The notes under the pieces: generated by a model
Told to the model about the DNA's origin: nothing
Databases searched by the model: none
The model's input: only the letters and a program-made list of their open reading frames with translations
Source of the DNA: Candidatus Solibacter sp.
GTDB lineage: Bacteria > Acidobacteriota > Terriglobia > Bryobacterales > Bryobacteraceae
Length of the DNA stretch: 64,000 nucleotides
NCBI GenBank assembly: GCA_013822245.1
Contig: PNKE01000026.1
Span: 1-64,000, forward strand
Direction: 5' to 3'
Part shown: positions 27,322-35,844 of the stretch, in pieces
How the letters are laid out: every line of letters begins with the position of its first letter
How positions within the stretch are numbered: position 1 is the stretch's first letter
Position numbers and translations under genes: made by a program

Positions 27322-27362
27322 AAAAAGGGGCCGGCGCCGCGAATTAACGGCAACCGGCCCCT
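27322..27362 (-). terminator. Intrinsic terminator after the OPT transporter gene
   Basis: A perfect 9-base stem (AGGGGCCGG at 27326-27334 with CCGGCCCCT at 27354-27362) encloses a 19-base loop. Read on the minus strand it is followed by TTTTTG. It lies 26 bases past the stop of the OPT transporter gene and before the next minus-strand gene, separating the two transcripts. Confidence 0.85.
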
Positions 27363-27387
27363 GCCATGGCTCCTGCCTGGAGGCCGT

Positions 27388-29421
27388 CTACATGATGGCC
27401 GCCGGCGGCGCGGGTTCGTCCGGCGAACCGGCCTTCTTCAGCGGCCAGTAGATCATCAGCAGCGCCAGCAGCGCCAGCACCACCAGCCCAAACGCCATCG
27501 GCGGCGTCTCGAAGAAGCTGAAGATCCCTTCGATCGGATTCTCCGCGATGTTGAACCCGGCCTTCACCAGGCCCATCAGCGCCTCGCCCGCGATCAGGCC
27601 CGAAGCGACCAGCACGGCCGCGTTCTCCACCCGCGCCTTCTGAGCATCATTGAATCCGCGTTTGTCGCGCGCACGGTCCATGAACCACCGGATCACGCCG
27701 CCCGTGAAAATCGCGAACGTGGTCTCCAGCGGCAGATACATGCCCACACTGAACAACATCGGGCTGCGAACCTGCACCAGAATCAACGCGAAGCCCATGC
27801 AGATGCCCACGACAACCAGCGGCCACGCCATGTCGCCGCCCACGATGCCCTGGCTCAGCATCGACATCAGTCCAGCCTGCGGGGCGCTCAACTTCGGGTC
27901 GCCAAAGCCGATGCCGCCCTCTTTGATGTTGCCGTAATGCAGCATCCACAGCGGGAAGAACATCACCAGGCTGGCGACGGCCACGCCGATGAAGTCGCCG
28001 ATCTGCATCGAGCGCGGCGTGCCGCCGAGAATGTGCCCCACCTTCAGATCCTGCAACATCTCGCCGGCCACGGCCGAACTGACGCAAACCACCGCCGCCA
28101 CGCCCAGCACCGCCGCGATGCCCGCCATCCCTTTCACCCCGATGGCCACCATCAGCAAAGCGGCCACAATCAGAGTCGCCAGCGTCAGCCCGGAGACCGG
28201 GTTGTTCGAACTGCCGATCATGCCTACCAGATTGCCGGACACCGCCGCGAAGAAGAACCCCAGGACGATCATCACGACAGCCGCCACCACAGCCGCGGTC
28301 ATTGACCCGGCGAAGTGCGCATACAGGAAAATCATGGCCACAAGCGTCACGGCCAGTCCAACGAATACCGTCTTGAAGCTGAGATCGCGGTCATACCTCG
28401 CCTCCGCTTCCTTCGCCGCGCTGGCCTTCTTCAGGTCTCCCACGGCCCGCTTGATCCCCTGGCCCAGGCTGTTGCGCATCTTGAACATCGTGTAACTGGC
28501 GCCCACCAGCATCCCGCCCACCGCGATCGGCCGCACGATGTTGTACCAGACGGCCTTGGCCATCCCTTCCCAATCGCTCTCGCCCGCGCCGGCCGGCAGC
28601 GTCTTTTGCAGTTCAGGTCCGAGGAAGTACATCAGCAGTGGAACCAGCAGGCCCCAGGCCATCAGGCCGCCCGCGAAGTTCAACGAGCCGAGCTTCACCC
28701 CGATGATGTAACCGACACCCAGGTAGGCCGGCGCAATCGCCGGCAGGGAGAACTTCGTCACCCCGCCGACGCCGATCGCCTTCTCGCCGCCCAGTTTCAC
28801 GATGCTCTTGCCTATCTCGCCCACATGAACGACGAAATCCTTGCTTGCCGCGAACAACTTCATTTCGCCCAGCAGGAACGTACCGCCGCCGATCCCCATG
28901 GCCTGGAACAGCGTCTTGGCGGCGCCTGATGTCCCCTGGCCCGCCTTATGAATCTCCGCCGCCGCCTTCGATTCCGGGAAGGGCAGGTCAGGGTCTTGCA
29001 CCATCACGCGCCGGAGCAGAGTGACGAAAAGGATGCCCAGGACGCCGCCGACCATCATCAATGCGGTCGACTGCCAATAGGCTTCAGGAGTGTTGAACGC
29101 CGGCCAGGCGCCCACGATCACAAACGCCGGAATCGTGAAAATGGCGCCCGCCGCAACGCTTTCGCCGATCGAGCCCACCGTGCGGGCCATGTTTTCTTCG
29201 AGAATCGACCCTCGCAGCAGCCTCAGCACCGCCATTCCGATCACCGCGGCCGGATAAGTGGCGGCAATCGTCTGGCCCGCCCTCAGGCCCAGGTAGGCGT
29301 TGGCCGCGCCAAGCACGATCGTCATTACCAGGCCGAGCAGCACCGCTTTTAGCGTGAACTCCGCCATCTTCATATCAGCCGGTACGAACGGTCTATAAGG
29401 CTGATTCCCATTGGTTGCCAT
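27388..29421 (-). CDS. OPT-family oligopeptide/metal-chelate transporter
   Basis: A 677-aa inner-membrane protein with about 14-16 hydrophobic helices. The early block MKMAEFTLKAVLLGLVMTIV, LRAGQTIAATYPAAVIGMAV and the later NPVSGLTLATLIVAAL and GDMAWPLVVVGICMG are typical of the prokaryotic OPT branch. Members carry oligopeptides or metal-siderophore complexes by proton symport. It is a single-gene transcript with a terminator downstream and about 185 bases upstream before the divergent ferredoxin gene. Confidence 0.88.
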   Translation of the reverse strand: MATNGNQPYRPFVPADMKMAEFTLKAVLLGLVMTIVLGAANAYLGLRAGQTIAATYPAAVIGMAVLRLLRGSILEENMARTVGSIGESVAAGAIFTIPAFVIVGAWPAFNTPEAYWQSTALMMVGGVLGILFVTLLRRVMVQDPDLPFPESKAAAEIHKAGQGTSGAAKTLFQAMGIGGGTFLLGEMKLFAASKDFVVHVGEIGKSIVKLGGEKAIGVGGVTKFSLPAIAPAYLGVGYIIGVKLGSLNFAGGLMAWGLLVPLLMYFLGPELQKTLPAGAGESDWEGMAKAVWYNIVRPIAVGGMLVGASYTMFKMRNSLGQGIKRAVGDLKKASAAKEAEARYDRDLSFKTVFVGLAVTLVAMIFLYAHFAGSMTAAVVAAVVMIVLGFFFAAVSGNLVGMIGSSNNPVSGLTLATLIVAALLMVAIGVKGMAGIAAVLGVAAVVCVSSAVAGEMLQDLKVGHILGGTPRSMQIGDFIGVAVASLVMFFPLWMLHYGNIKEGGIGFGDPKLSAPQAGLMSMLSQGIVGGDMAWPLVVVGICMGFALILVQVRSPMLFSVGMYLPLETTFAIFTGGVIRWFMDRARDKRGFNDAQKARVENAAVLVASGLIAGEALMGLVKAGFNIAENPIEGIFSFFETPPMAFGLVVLALLALLMIYWPLKKAGSPDEPAPPAAIM

Positions 29422-29606
29422 GGTACGGCTCCTTAAGGTGTCTACATGGATTCGCTTGTCGCGAATTCACAATCATACTGGGTTGCGCGCATTTCCCGCT
29501 ACTGCGCGATTTCCCCCAGTGACGGCATAGGCTGCTGCCATTTATCAAGGGTTTCCAGGGGGGCGGGTTTGGCAGCAGGATTGCTTAACCATCTGCGGAG
29601 AGCATC

Positions 29607-29858
29607 ATGGCCTACGTTATTACCGATTCCTGCACGAAAGACAACCTATGCGTCGAAGCCTGCCCGGTGAGCTGCATCCACCCGCTTGAAGACGCACCGA
29701 ACTACGCCGAGGTCCCGCAGCTCTACATCCACCCGACCGAGTGCATCGACTGCGGCGCCTGCGTGCCGGTCTGCCCGACCAACTCGATCTTCGTGCTCGA
29801 AGAACTGCCCGAGGACAAGGCCGAGTACGCCGAGATCAACGCAAGCTACTTCGCGTAA
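29607..29858 (+). CDS. Seven-iron-type ferredoxin
   Basis: An 83-aa acidic electron carrier. The N-terminal half has C9, C15, C19 and C23 (SCTKDNLCVEACPVSCIHP). The spacing differs from a normal CxxCxxCxxxCP site, as in ferredoxins with a [3Fe-4S] cluster. The second half has the classic ECIDCGACVPVCP for a [4Fe-4S] cluster. The start MAYVITDSC matches the family. GGAGAG precedes the ATG. The gene is monocistronic or followed by the deacetylase 100 bases later; no redox partner is adjacent. Confidence 0.92.
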   Translation: MAYVITDSCTKDNLCVEACPVSCIHPLEDAPNYAEVPQLYIHPTECIDCGACVPVCPTNSIFVLEELPEDKAEYAEINASYFA

Positions 29859-29962
29859 ACCCGGTTCCCACGACCTGCAACAGGGGGCGGCGTCCCCTCC
29901 TCAATCCCCTCCGAGCCGCCCCCACTTCCTGCCTCCCCCGCTGCTGCTGTATCCTCAAGATC

Positions 29963-30868
29963 ATGACCCGCCGCACTTTTCTCGCCGCTCCCGCTCTCTC
30001 CACTGCCGCATTGGCAAACCAGCCGCCCAAAGTCCGCCTGATCATCCATGCCGACGATGTCGGGGTCTCGCACTCCACCAACGTCGCTTGTCTGCAAATG
30101 CTTGAAAAGGGGCACGTTTCGTCTGCCTCGGTGATGATGCCCTGTGCCTGGGTGGCGCAGGTTGCCGACTGGTTCCAACGCAACCAAGCCGCCGACCTCG
30201 GCCTCCACATGACGCTGACTTCCGAATGGAAGACCATGCGCTGGGCCCCGGTCGCCGACGCCTCCAAGGTCCCCGGCCTCATCGACAAGCAGGGTTACAT
30301 GTGGCCCGACGTTCGTTCGGTCGCGATGAATGCCACCGCCGCCGAGGTTGAAACCGAACTGCGCGCCCAGATCGCCCGCGCCCAGCGCATGGGCATCAAA
30401 TTCACCCACCTCGACACCCACATGGGCACGGTCTACGCCCGGCCGGACTTTTTCAATGTCTACTATAATTTAGGGCGCGAATTCGGCGTTCCGATCATGG
30501 TCATGAAGCCGGCGCCCGAGGCCGAGAAGCAGGGATCGAAAGAGATTGTCGCCTTCCTGAAAACGCAGCAGGACCGCTTCGCCAAGGACAAAATCTTTGT
30601 CCTCGACACGCTGATCCCCGACCCCGTTCGCGGCGCGGTGACGCTGAACGAGCGCCGGGAACGCTACGTCGCCGCCCTCGAAGCCCTGCCGCCGGGCATC
30701 CATCAGTTGATCCTCCACCCGGCAAAGCTCGACGACGAGCTGCGATCGATGACCGGCTCGGCCGTTGCGCGGGACCTCGACTTCCAGGTTTTCTCCGACC
30801 CGCAAGTCCACGCCCGGCTCACAGCCAAAGGGATCAGCCTGGCGAAGTACCGCGACTTCATCGCCTGA
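29963..30868 (+). CDS. Exported YdjC/ChbG-like carbohydrate deacetylase
   Basis: A 301-aa protein with a Tat-like signal (MTRRTFLAAPALSTAALA). The catalytic core of the YdjC family is visible: IIHADDVGVSHSTN (the D-D metal/catalytic pair), LGLHMTLTSEW (His metal ligand), and FTHLDTHMGTVY (H-x-D-x-H). Family members remove acetyl groups from N-acetylated sugars such as diacetylchitobiose. The open frame extends 74 residues upstream, overlapping the ferredoxin gene in another frame, so the start at 29963 with the signal peptide is preferred. Confidence 0.85.
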   Translation: MTRRTFLAAPALSTAALANQPPKVRLIIHADDVGVSHSTNVACLQMLEKGHVSSASVMMPCAWVAQVADWFQRNQAADLGLHMTLTSEWKTMRWAPVADASKVPGLIDKQGYMWPDVRSVAMNATAAEVETELRAQIARAQRMGIKFTHLDTHMGTVYARPDFFNVYYNLGREFGVPIMVMKPAPEAEKQGSKEIVAFLKTQQDRFAKDKIFVLDTLIPDPVRGAVTLNERRERYVAALEALPPGIHQLILHPAKLDDELRSMTGSAVARDLDFQVFSDPQVHARLTAKGISLAKYRDFIA

Positions 30869-30919
30869 GAGGCCTCGAACGGCGTGAGCGGGTCTCCGGG
30901 CCGGTCTTCGAGGGAGCGC

Positions 30920-32032
30920 CTACTTCCGCCGTTCAAGCAGCGGTACGCAGTCTTCCAACCGGGACGCCCCGCCGTCGTTTACGGCGAACTTCGGTGAGGT
31001 GAACCCGCCATCCCGCCTCTGCCGGCCGCTCCACAGCGCCGCGCCGGCGTAGGCGCCGTCCTTGCGCAGGGCGTAGAAGTTGATGTCGAAGCGGTTCAAC
31101 TTCTCCATGTCGCCCTTGAAGTTGCGGACGATCCGTTTCAGGCAGTCCAGGCAGGCGTCCTTGGGCGACATGCCGTGGCGCATGTTTTCGACGATGGTGT
31201 GGGCGCCGGCGACGCGGATGTTCTCTTCGCCGCGGCCCGTCGAGCCGGCGGCGCCCACCTCCTGATCGACATACAGCCCGGCGCCGATGATGGGCGAATC
31301 GCCCACCCGGCCGGGGATCTTCCAGGCCAGCCCGCTTGTCGTCGTCGTGCCCGACATCTCGCCCTTGGCGTTCAGTGCCAGGCAGTTGATGGTGCCGGTG
31401 GTGGGGAACCGGGCCATGTGCATTGCCCAGGCGATGGCGCCGTCGTCGAACTGCGGGAACATCTCTTTCAGCCGGGCCTCGGCCTTCTGGGCAGGTTTCG
31501 AGGGGGCGTCGAGGCCGTCGGTCCAATTGTTATTGCCCTCGCGGTCCCGCAGCGACTGTTTCCAGGCCACCCAGGCCAGCCTCGACCGTTCGGTGAGCAG
31601 GTCCTCTTCCTTGAATCCCATGAGCCTGGCCCAGTCGAGCGCGCCCTGGCCGGTCAGCATGACATGATCGGTCTGCTCCAACACCAACTTGGCCACTTTC
31701 GACGGGCATTTGATATTGCGCAGCGCCGAGACCGCGCCGGCGCGGTTCGACGGACCATGCATCACGCTGGCGTCCAGTTCGACGACGCCCAGTTCGTTCG
31801 GCAACCCGCCGTAGCCGACCGAGGTGTCGTTCGGATCCTCTTCGACGATGTTGACCCCCGCGACCACGGCGTCCAGCGTGTCGCCTCCGCCTTTGATGAT
31901 CTCCATCGCTTTTGCGCAGGACTGAAGGCCGTTGGCCGAGGCGATGACGATGTTTTTCGGCGCAGCCGTCTGAAGCGCGGCGGCGGAAGCGGGCAGCGCC
32001 GCTGAACTCAGGATCCAATCGCGTCTTCTCAT
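30920..32032 (-). CDS. Exported N4-(beta-N-acetylglucosaminyl)-L-asparaginase (Ntn hydrolase)
   Basis: A 370-aa protein with a Tat-like signal (MRRRDWILSSAALPASAAAL). It has the family blocks DPNDTSVGYGGLPNELGVVE, SGTTTTSGLAWKIPGRVGDS (substrate-binding loop) and GAGLYVDQEVGAAGSTGRGE. The nucleophile is expected to be the Thr in TTGTINCLAL. The residue before it is Gly rather than the Asp usual at the autocleavage site (HDT). Glycosylasparaginases cleave GlcNAc-Asn and self-process into alpha and beta chains. The start is moved about 125 residues inward of the longest open frame because of the signal peptide. Confidence 0.85.
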   Translation of the reverse strand: MRRRDWILSSAALPASAAALQTAAPKNIVIASANGLQSCAKAMEIIKGGGDTLDAVVAGVNIVEEDPNDTSVGYGGLPNELGVVELDASVMHGPSNRAGAVSALRNIKCPSKVAKLVLEQTDHVMLTGQGALDWARLMGFKEEDLLTERSRLAWVAWKQSLRDREGNNNWTDGLDAPSKPAQKAEARLKEMFPQFDDGAIAWAMHMARFPTTGTINCLALNAKGEMSGTTTTSGLAWKIPGRVGDSPIIGAGLYVDQEVGAAGSTGRGEENIRVAGAHTIVENMRHGMSPKDACLDCLKRIVRNFKGDMEKLNRFDINFYALRKDGAYAGAALWSGRQRRDGGFTSPKFAVNDGGASRLEDCVPLLERRK

Positions 32033-32257
32033 GGAGTGGGCAGTGTCCTTACCGCCCATTCTCCGCGCCTGCCGGGCATGAAAGCAACTTGCCACTGGCC
32101 CGCCAACCGCTACACTAATAGGACTGGGCAACAGAAACCGGCGGGCTTTTTCCGCCCGTTTCCGGCCCATGCTCGTGACAAGGGTCTGATGGAGGGCGAG
32201 ACGCCGGAAACGCGGATGCTCGACTCCGGCCCCAATCCAGGAAGTGTTAGCCATCCA

Positions 32258-33538
32258 ATGAACCAGACCATCTGCCCGTCCGGCCCGCTGAAGGGCTCTG
32301 TCGAAATGCCGGGCGACAAGTCGATCTCGCACCGCTACGCCATGCTCGCCTCGGTTGCTGAAGGCGAAAGCGTCATCTCGAACTACTCCTCCGGCGCCGA
32401 CTGCCATTCGACGCTCGGCTGCCTGCGCACGCTGGGCGTCGAAATGAACATCGACGGCCGCGAGGTCCGCATAGAGGGCCGCGGATTGAACGGATATGTC
32501 CAGCCAGTCCAGGATCTCGACGCCGGCAATTCCGGATCGACAATCCGCATGTTGTCTGGCCTGCTGGCCGGGCAGCGGTTCACCTCTCGCCTGATCGGCG
32601 ATGAGTCACTTTCCAAGCGCCCGATGCAGCGCATTATGACGCCACTTGCCGGGATGGGCGCGCGGATCACCGCCCGTGACGGCAGGTTCCCGCCCATCGA
32701 GATCCAGGGCGGCGAATTGCGGGCGATCGACTACTCGATGCCCGTCGCCAGCGCCCAGGTGAAAAGCTGCGTCCTGCTGGCCGGGCTGCATGTGGACGGC
32801 GAGACGATGGTCCGAGAGCCTGCCGCCACGCGCGACCATACCGAAGTGGCGTTGCGCGAGTTCGGCGCGGAGATTGAGACAGGCCGCGGTTGGGCCAGGG
32901 TCCGGGGCAAGGCGAAGTTGCAGCCGAGGGAACTGCGCGTGCCGGGCGATTTGAGTTCGGCGGCGTTCTTTTTGGTTGCCGGGGCGATTGTGCCAGGCTC
33001 GGAACTGGTGATCGCCGGCGTCGGCCTGAATCCCACGCGCGCGGCGCTGATCGATTTCCTGGTCGCCGCTGGGGCACAGATCCGCGTGCTCGACATCGGG
33101 ATGAGGAACGGCGAACCGGTGGGCGACTTGCAGGTGAAGGGATCGGATCTGAAGGGCGGCGAAATCGCCGGCGCCCTGGCGGCGTCGCTGATCGACGAGA
33201 TTCCTGTCCTGTCGATCCTCGGAGCGTTGAGCCGCGATGGGTTGACGGTGCGCGATGCCGCCGAACTGCGCATCAAGGAGACCGACCGCATCGAGACCAT
33301 GGCCTCGAACCTCAGCCTGATGGGCGTCGAAATCGAAACCGCGCCGGACGGCTTCACGATTCCCGGCGGGCAGCGTTTCCGCGCCGCCACGGTGGATTCG
33401 TTCGGCGACCACCGCATCGGCATGGCCTGCGCCGTGGCCGCGCTGCGGGCAGAAGGCGAGATCGTCATCCAGAATGCAGAGGCGGCATCCGTGTCCTTCC
33501 CCGAATTCTGGGATACACTTCAAACCATTGGCCGTTGA
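32258..33538 (+). CDS. aroA: 3-phosphoshikimate 1-carboxyvinyltransferase (EPSP synthase), class II-type
   Basis: A 426-aa cytosolic enzyme of the shikimate pathway that joins PEP to shikimate-3-phosphate. Motifs: MPGDKSISHRYAMLAS, LDAGNSGSTIRMLSGLL, GDESLSKRPMQRIM, PVASAQVKSCVLLAGL, TRDHTEVALREFG, NPTRAALIDFL, RIKETDRIE and FGDHRIGMACAVA. The four class II signatures (GDKS, SAQVK, RDHTE, NPTR) are all present. The start MNQTICPSG is chosen by alignment to the family; the frame is open 74 codons further upstream without coding character. A small histidine kinase gene follows after 14 bases. Confidence 0.93.
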   Translation: MNQTICPSGPLKGSVEMPGDKSISHRYAMLASVAEGESVISNYSSGADCHSTLGCLRTLGVEMNIDGREVRIEGRGLNGYVQPVQDLDAGNSGSTIRMLSGLLAGQRFTSRLIGDESLSKRPMQRIMTPLAGMGARITARDGRFPPIEIQGGELRAIDYSMPVASAQVKSCVLLAGLHVDGETMVREPAATRDHTEVALREFGAEIETGRGWARVRGKAKLQPRELRVPGDLSSAAFFLVAGAIVPGSELVIAGVGLNPTRAALIDFLVAAGAQIRVLDIGMRNGEPVGDLQVKGSDLKGGEIAGALAASLIDEIPVLSILGALSRDGLTVRDAAELRIKETDRIETMASNLSLMGVEIETAPDGFTIPGGQRFRAATVDSFGDHRIGMACAVAALRAEGEIVIQNAEAASVSFPEFWDTLQTIGR

Positions 33539-33552
33539 GCGTTGAAAGCAAT

Positions 33553-34185
33553 ATGACGCCAGAGACCGATCGGGACATCACGCTGGAGGGACTGGTCCAC
33601 GATCTCAATAACGTGCTCCAGACCATTTCGGAAGCCGCCGAACTGATCGACGCGCCCGATGGCGACGAGATTGCCGCCACCATCCGGCGGTCGGTCGAGC
33701 GCGGCCGCCGCATCACGGGCAGCATCGTACGAAAGGCGCGGGCGCCTGTCGGCGCGCAGGAGTCGATGGAATGGGCTGCCGGATTCGTACGCGACCTGGC
33801 GAAACTGGTCCACTCGGCCCGTTTTCAGGTGACCGTCGATGCCGAACCGGAGGTCCTGCTGCCTGGAGAAGCTTCCGACTGGGAGCGCGTCTTCATGAAC
33901 CTGTTCCTGAACGCCATGCAGGCCACCAAAGGCGCGGGAAAGGTTGTTGCGCGGGCACGGCGCGACGGCGGCCACTACGTGATTTCGGTCGCCGACAACG
34001 GACCCGGCATCCCGGATGAGATTATCGGCAAGGTTCTGCGGTCTCGGGTATCGACACGCGGCGCGCAGGGCGGGCTGGGGCTGTCGATCGTCAATTCGAT
34101 CGTCCGCGGCCACGCGGGAAGCGTGGAAGTCCAGAACCAGAGCAGCGGCGGCGCGCTGTTCCTCATCCGTCTGCCGGCCTGCTGA
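33553..34185 (+). CDS. Small soluble histidine kinase
   Basis: A 210-aa cytosolic protein with a minimal kinase core. The H-box-like LEGLVHDLNNVLQTISEA has the phospho-acceptor His near residue 16. The HATPase has an N-box FMNLFLNAMQATKG, G1 VADNGPGIPDE, and G2 QGGLGLSIVNSIV. There is no sensor, PAS or membrane segment, so input must come from a partner protein. It lies 14 bases after aroA and is probably co-transcribed. No adjacent response regulator gene exists, so it is an orphan kinase. Confidence 0.85.
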   Translation: MTPETDRDITLEGLVHDLNNVLQTISEAAELIDAPDGDEIAATIRRSVERGRRITGSIVRKARAPVGAQESMEWAAGFVRDLAKLVHSARFQVTVDAEPEVLLPGEASDWERVFMNLFLNAMQATKGAGKVVARARRDGGHYVISVADNGPGIPDEIIGKVLRSRVSTRGAQGGLGLSIVNSIVRGHAGSVEVQNQSSGGALFLIRLPAC

Positions 34186-34240
34186 GAGCGGTTCGGTGGG
34201 AACGGGATTGCATTTGCCTCCGTCTTCAGAGAAGGTACTT

Positions 34241-35080
34241 ATGCACCGGTTCATCCTCGCCGCGCTCGCGCTGCAAGCCATCCCTGCCCCGGCACAGACG
34301 GAGCCGGATGTGCTCGCCATCGTGCGCAAATCGCTGGAACGCGACTGGTCCAACTACTCCCGCGCCCGCGACTACACCTATGTCCAGCGGGCCGAGACCC
34401 GCAAACTGGACGGCAAGGGCGCGGTGACAGGCGTCGAATCGAAGACGTGGGACGTGATCATGATCGGCGAACGTCCGTATCGCAAACTGATCGCCGAGGA
34501 TGACAAGCCGTTGGACGAAAAGCAGACCCGGAAGGCGGCCGCGGAGTTTGAAAAGGCGATCCGCAAGAACCACGGGCTCTCGGAGGGCGAAATCAGGAAG
34601 CGGGCCGAGAGACAGCGGAAGGACGAGGAGGAATCGCGCCGGTTTCTGCGCGAGATCCCCGAGGCGTTCGATTTCGAGATTGTCAGGCGCGATGTCCTGG
34701 ACGGGATGCCGGTGTGGGTGATCCGAGCCGAACCGAAGCCAGGCTACCGGCCCAGGCTGAAAGACGCCAGGATCCTGACGAAATTCCGCGGCGTGATCTG
34801 GATCGACGAGCGCGAGCATCAATGGGTGAAGGTGGAGGCCGAGGTGATCGACACGGTCTCGTTCGGGCTGGTGCTGGCGAGGCTGGGTAAGGGAACGGCA
34901 TTGACCTTCATGCAGTCGAGGGTCAACGATGAAGTGTGGCTGCCGTCGGCGGCCACAACGAGAATCAATGCGCGGCTGGCGTTGTTGAAGACCTACCGCG
35001 CCGAAGTGGATGTCCGGTGGCGGGACTACAGGAAGTTCCGGACTGAATCAAGGGTTGTCGCCGCCGGCGAGGAGCCGTGA
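34241..35080 (+). CDS. Exported protein of unknown function
   Basis: A 279-aa protein with a signal peptide (MHRFILAALALQAIPAPAQ). A charged helical segment (residues 95-150, rich in Lys/Glu/Arg) is followed by a beta-rich C-terminal part (VWVIRAEPKPGYRPR, GVIWIDEREHQWVKVEAEVI) that looks like the LolA/outer-membrane-lipoprotein-sorting type of half-barrel seen in many acidobacterial exported proteins. No catalytic motif is visible. It follows the kinase gene after 55 bases and precedes the SYLF gene. Confidence 0.6.
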   Translation: MHRFILAALALQAIPAPAQTEPDVLAIVRKSLERDWSNYSRARDYTYVQRAETRKLDGKGAVTGVESKTWDVIMIGERPYRKLIAEDDKPLDEKQTRKAAAEFEKAIRKNHGLSEGEIRKRAERQRKDEEESRRFLREIPEAFDFEIVRRDVLDGMPVWVIRAEPKPGYRPRLKDARILTKFRGVIWIDEREHQWVKVEAEVIDTVSFGLVLARLGKGTALTFMQSRVNDEVWLPSAATTRINARLALLKTYRAEVDVRWRDYRKFRTESRVVAAGEEP

Positions 35081-35142
35081 GCGGCGCGTCAGGATTCCCG
35101 AGCCACCGGACTTTCGAAGATTCATTCAGGAGGGATTGACTC

Positions 35143-35814
35143 ATGCGTTTATTGACGGGCCTGGTTTTGACGGCCGCGGCCGTTTTCGCCGGCGAGGCCG
35201 AGGACAAACGGCTGCGGGATGCGGCCACGGTGCTGACCGAGATCATGGCGACCGGGGACAATGCCATCCCCCAACACCTGCTGGAAAAGGCCGAATGCGC
35301 GGTGATCGTGCCGGGCATGAAGAAGGGCGGCTTCATCGTAGCGGCGAAGTTCGGCCGGGGGTTCGCCACATGCCGGCTGCCGACGAAGGCCGGTTGGTCG
35401 GCGCCGTCGGGCGTCAGGATTGAAGGCGGCAGCTTCGGCTTCCAGATCGGCGGGGCCGAAGTGGACATCATCCTGCTGGTGATGAACAAGAAGGGCATGG
35501 AGCGGCTGACCTCGTCGAAGTTCACTCTTGGCGGCGAGGCGAGCGTCGCGGCGGGGCCGGTGGGCCGGGATACGCAGGCGCAGACCGATGCCACGATGCG
35601 GGCCGAGATTCTGTCATGGTCTCGATCCCGTGGACTGTTCGGCGGCATCGCGCTGAACGGCGCGACGCTGCGGCGGGACACCGATGTGGACCTGGCGCTC
35701 TATGGCGGCAGCAAGCCGGTGCTCGAAATCCTCGACGGCCACGTGAAGCCCCCGGCGGCCGCGGCAACGCTGCTGTCGACGTTGAACAAGTATTCCAGCC
35801 GGCCGAACAAATAG
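35143..35814 (+). CDS. Exported SYLF (Ysc84/DUF500) lipid-binding-domain protein
   Basis: A 223-aa protein with a signal peptide (MRLLTGLVLTAAAVFA) followed by the full SYLF domain: IPQHLLEKAECAVIVPGMKK, GFIVAAKFGRGFATCR, WSAPSGVRIEGGSFGFQIGG, VDIILLVMNKKGMERL, and SRSRGLFGGIALNGATL. SYLF domains bind phosphoinositides and other anionic lipids in eukaryotes; the bacterial exported versions have no defined role. AGGAGGG lies shortly upstream of the ATG. Confidence 0.9.
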   Translation: MRLLTGLVLTAAAVFAGEAEDKRLRDAATVLTEIMATGDNAIPQHLLEKAECAVIVPGMKKGGFIVAAKFGRGFATCRLPTKAGWSAPSGVRIEGGSFGFQIGGAEVDIILLVMNKKGMERLTSSKFTLGGEASVAAGPVGRDTQAQTDATMRAEILSWSRSRGLFGGIALNGATLRRDTDVDLALYGGSKPVLEILDGHVKPPAAAATLLSTLNKYSSRPNK

Positions 35815-35844
35815 CCGCCCGGCACGCCAACGGGAAGGATTGGC

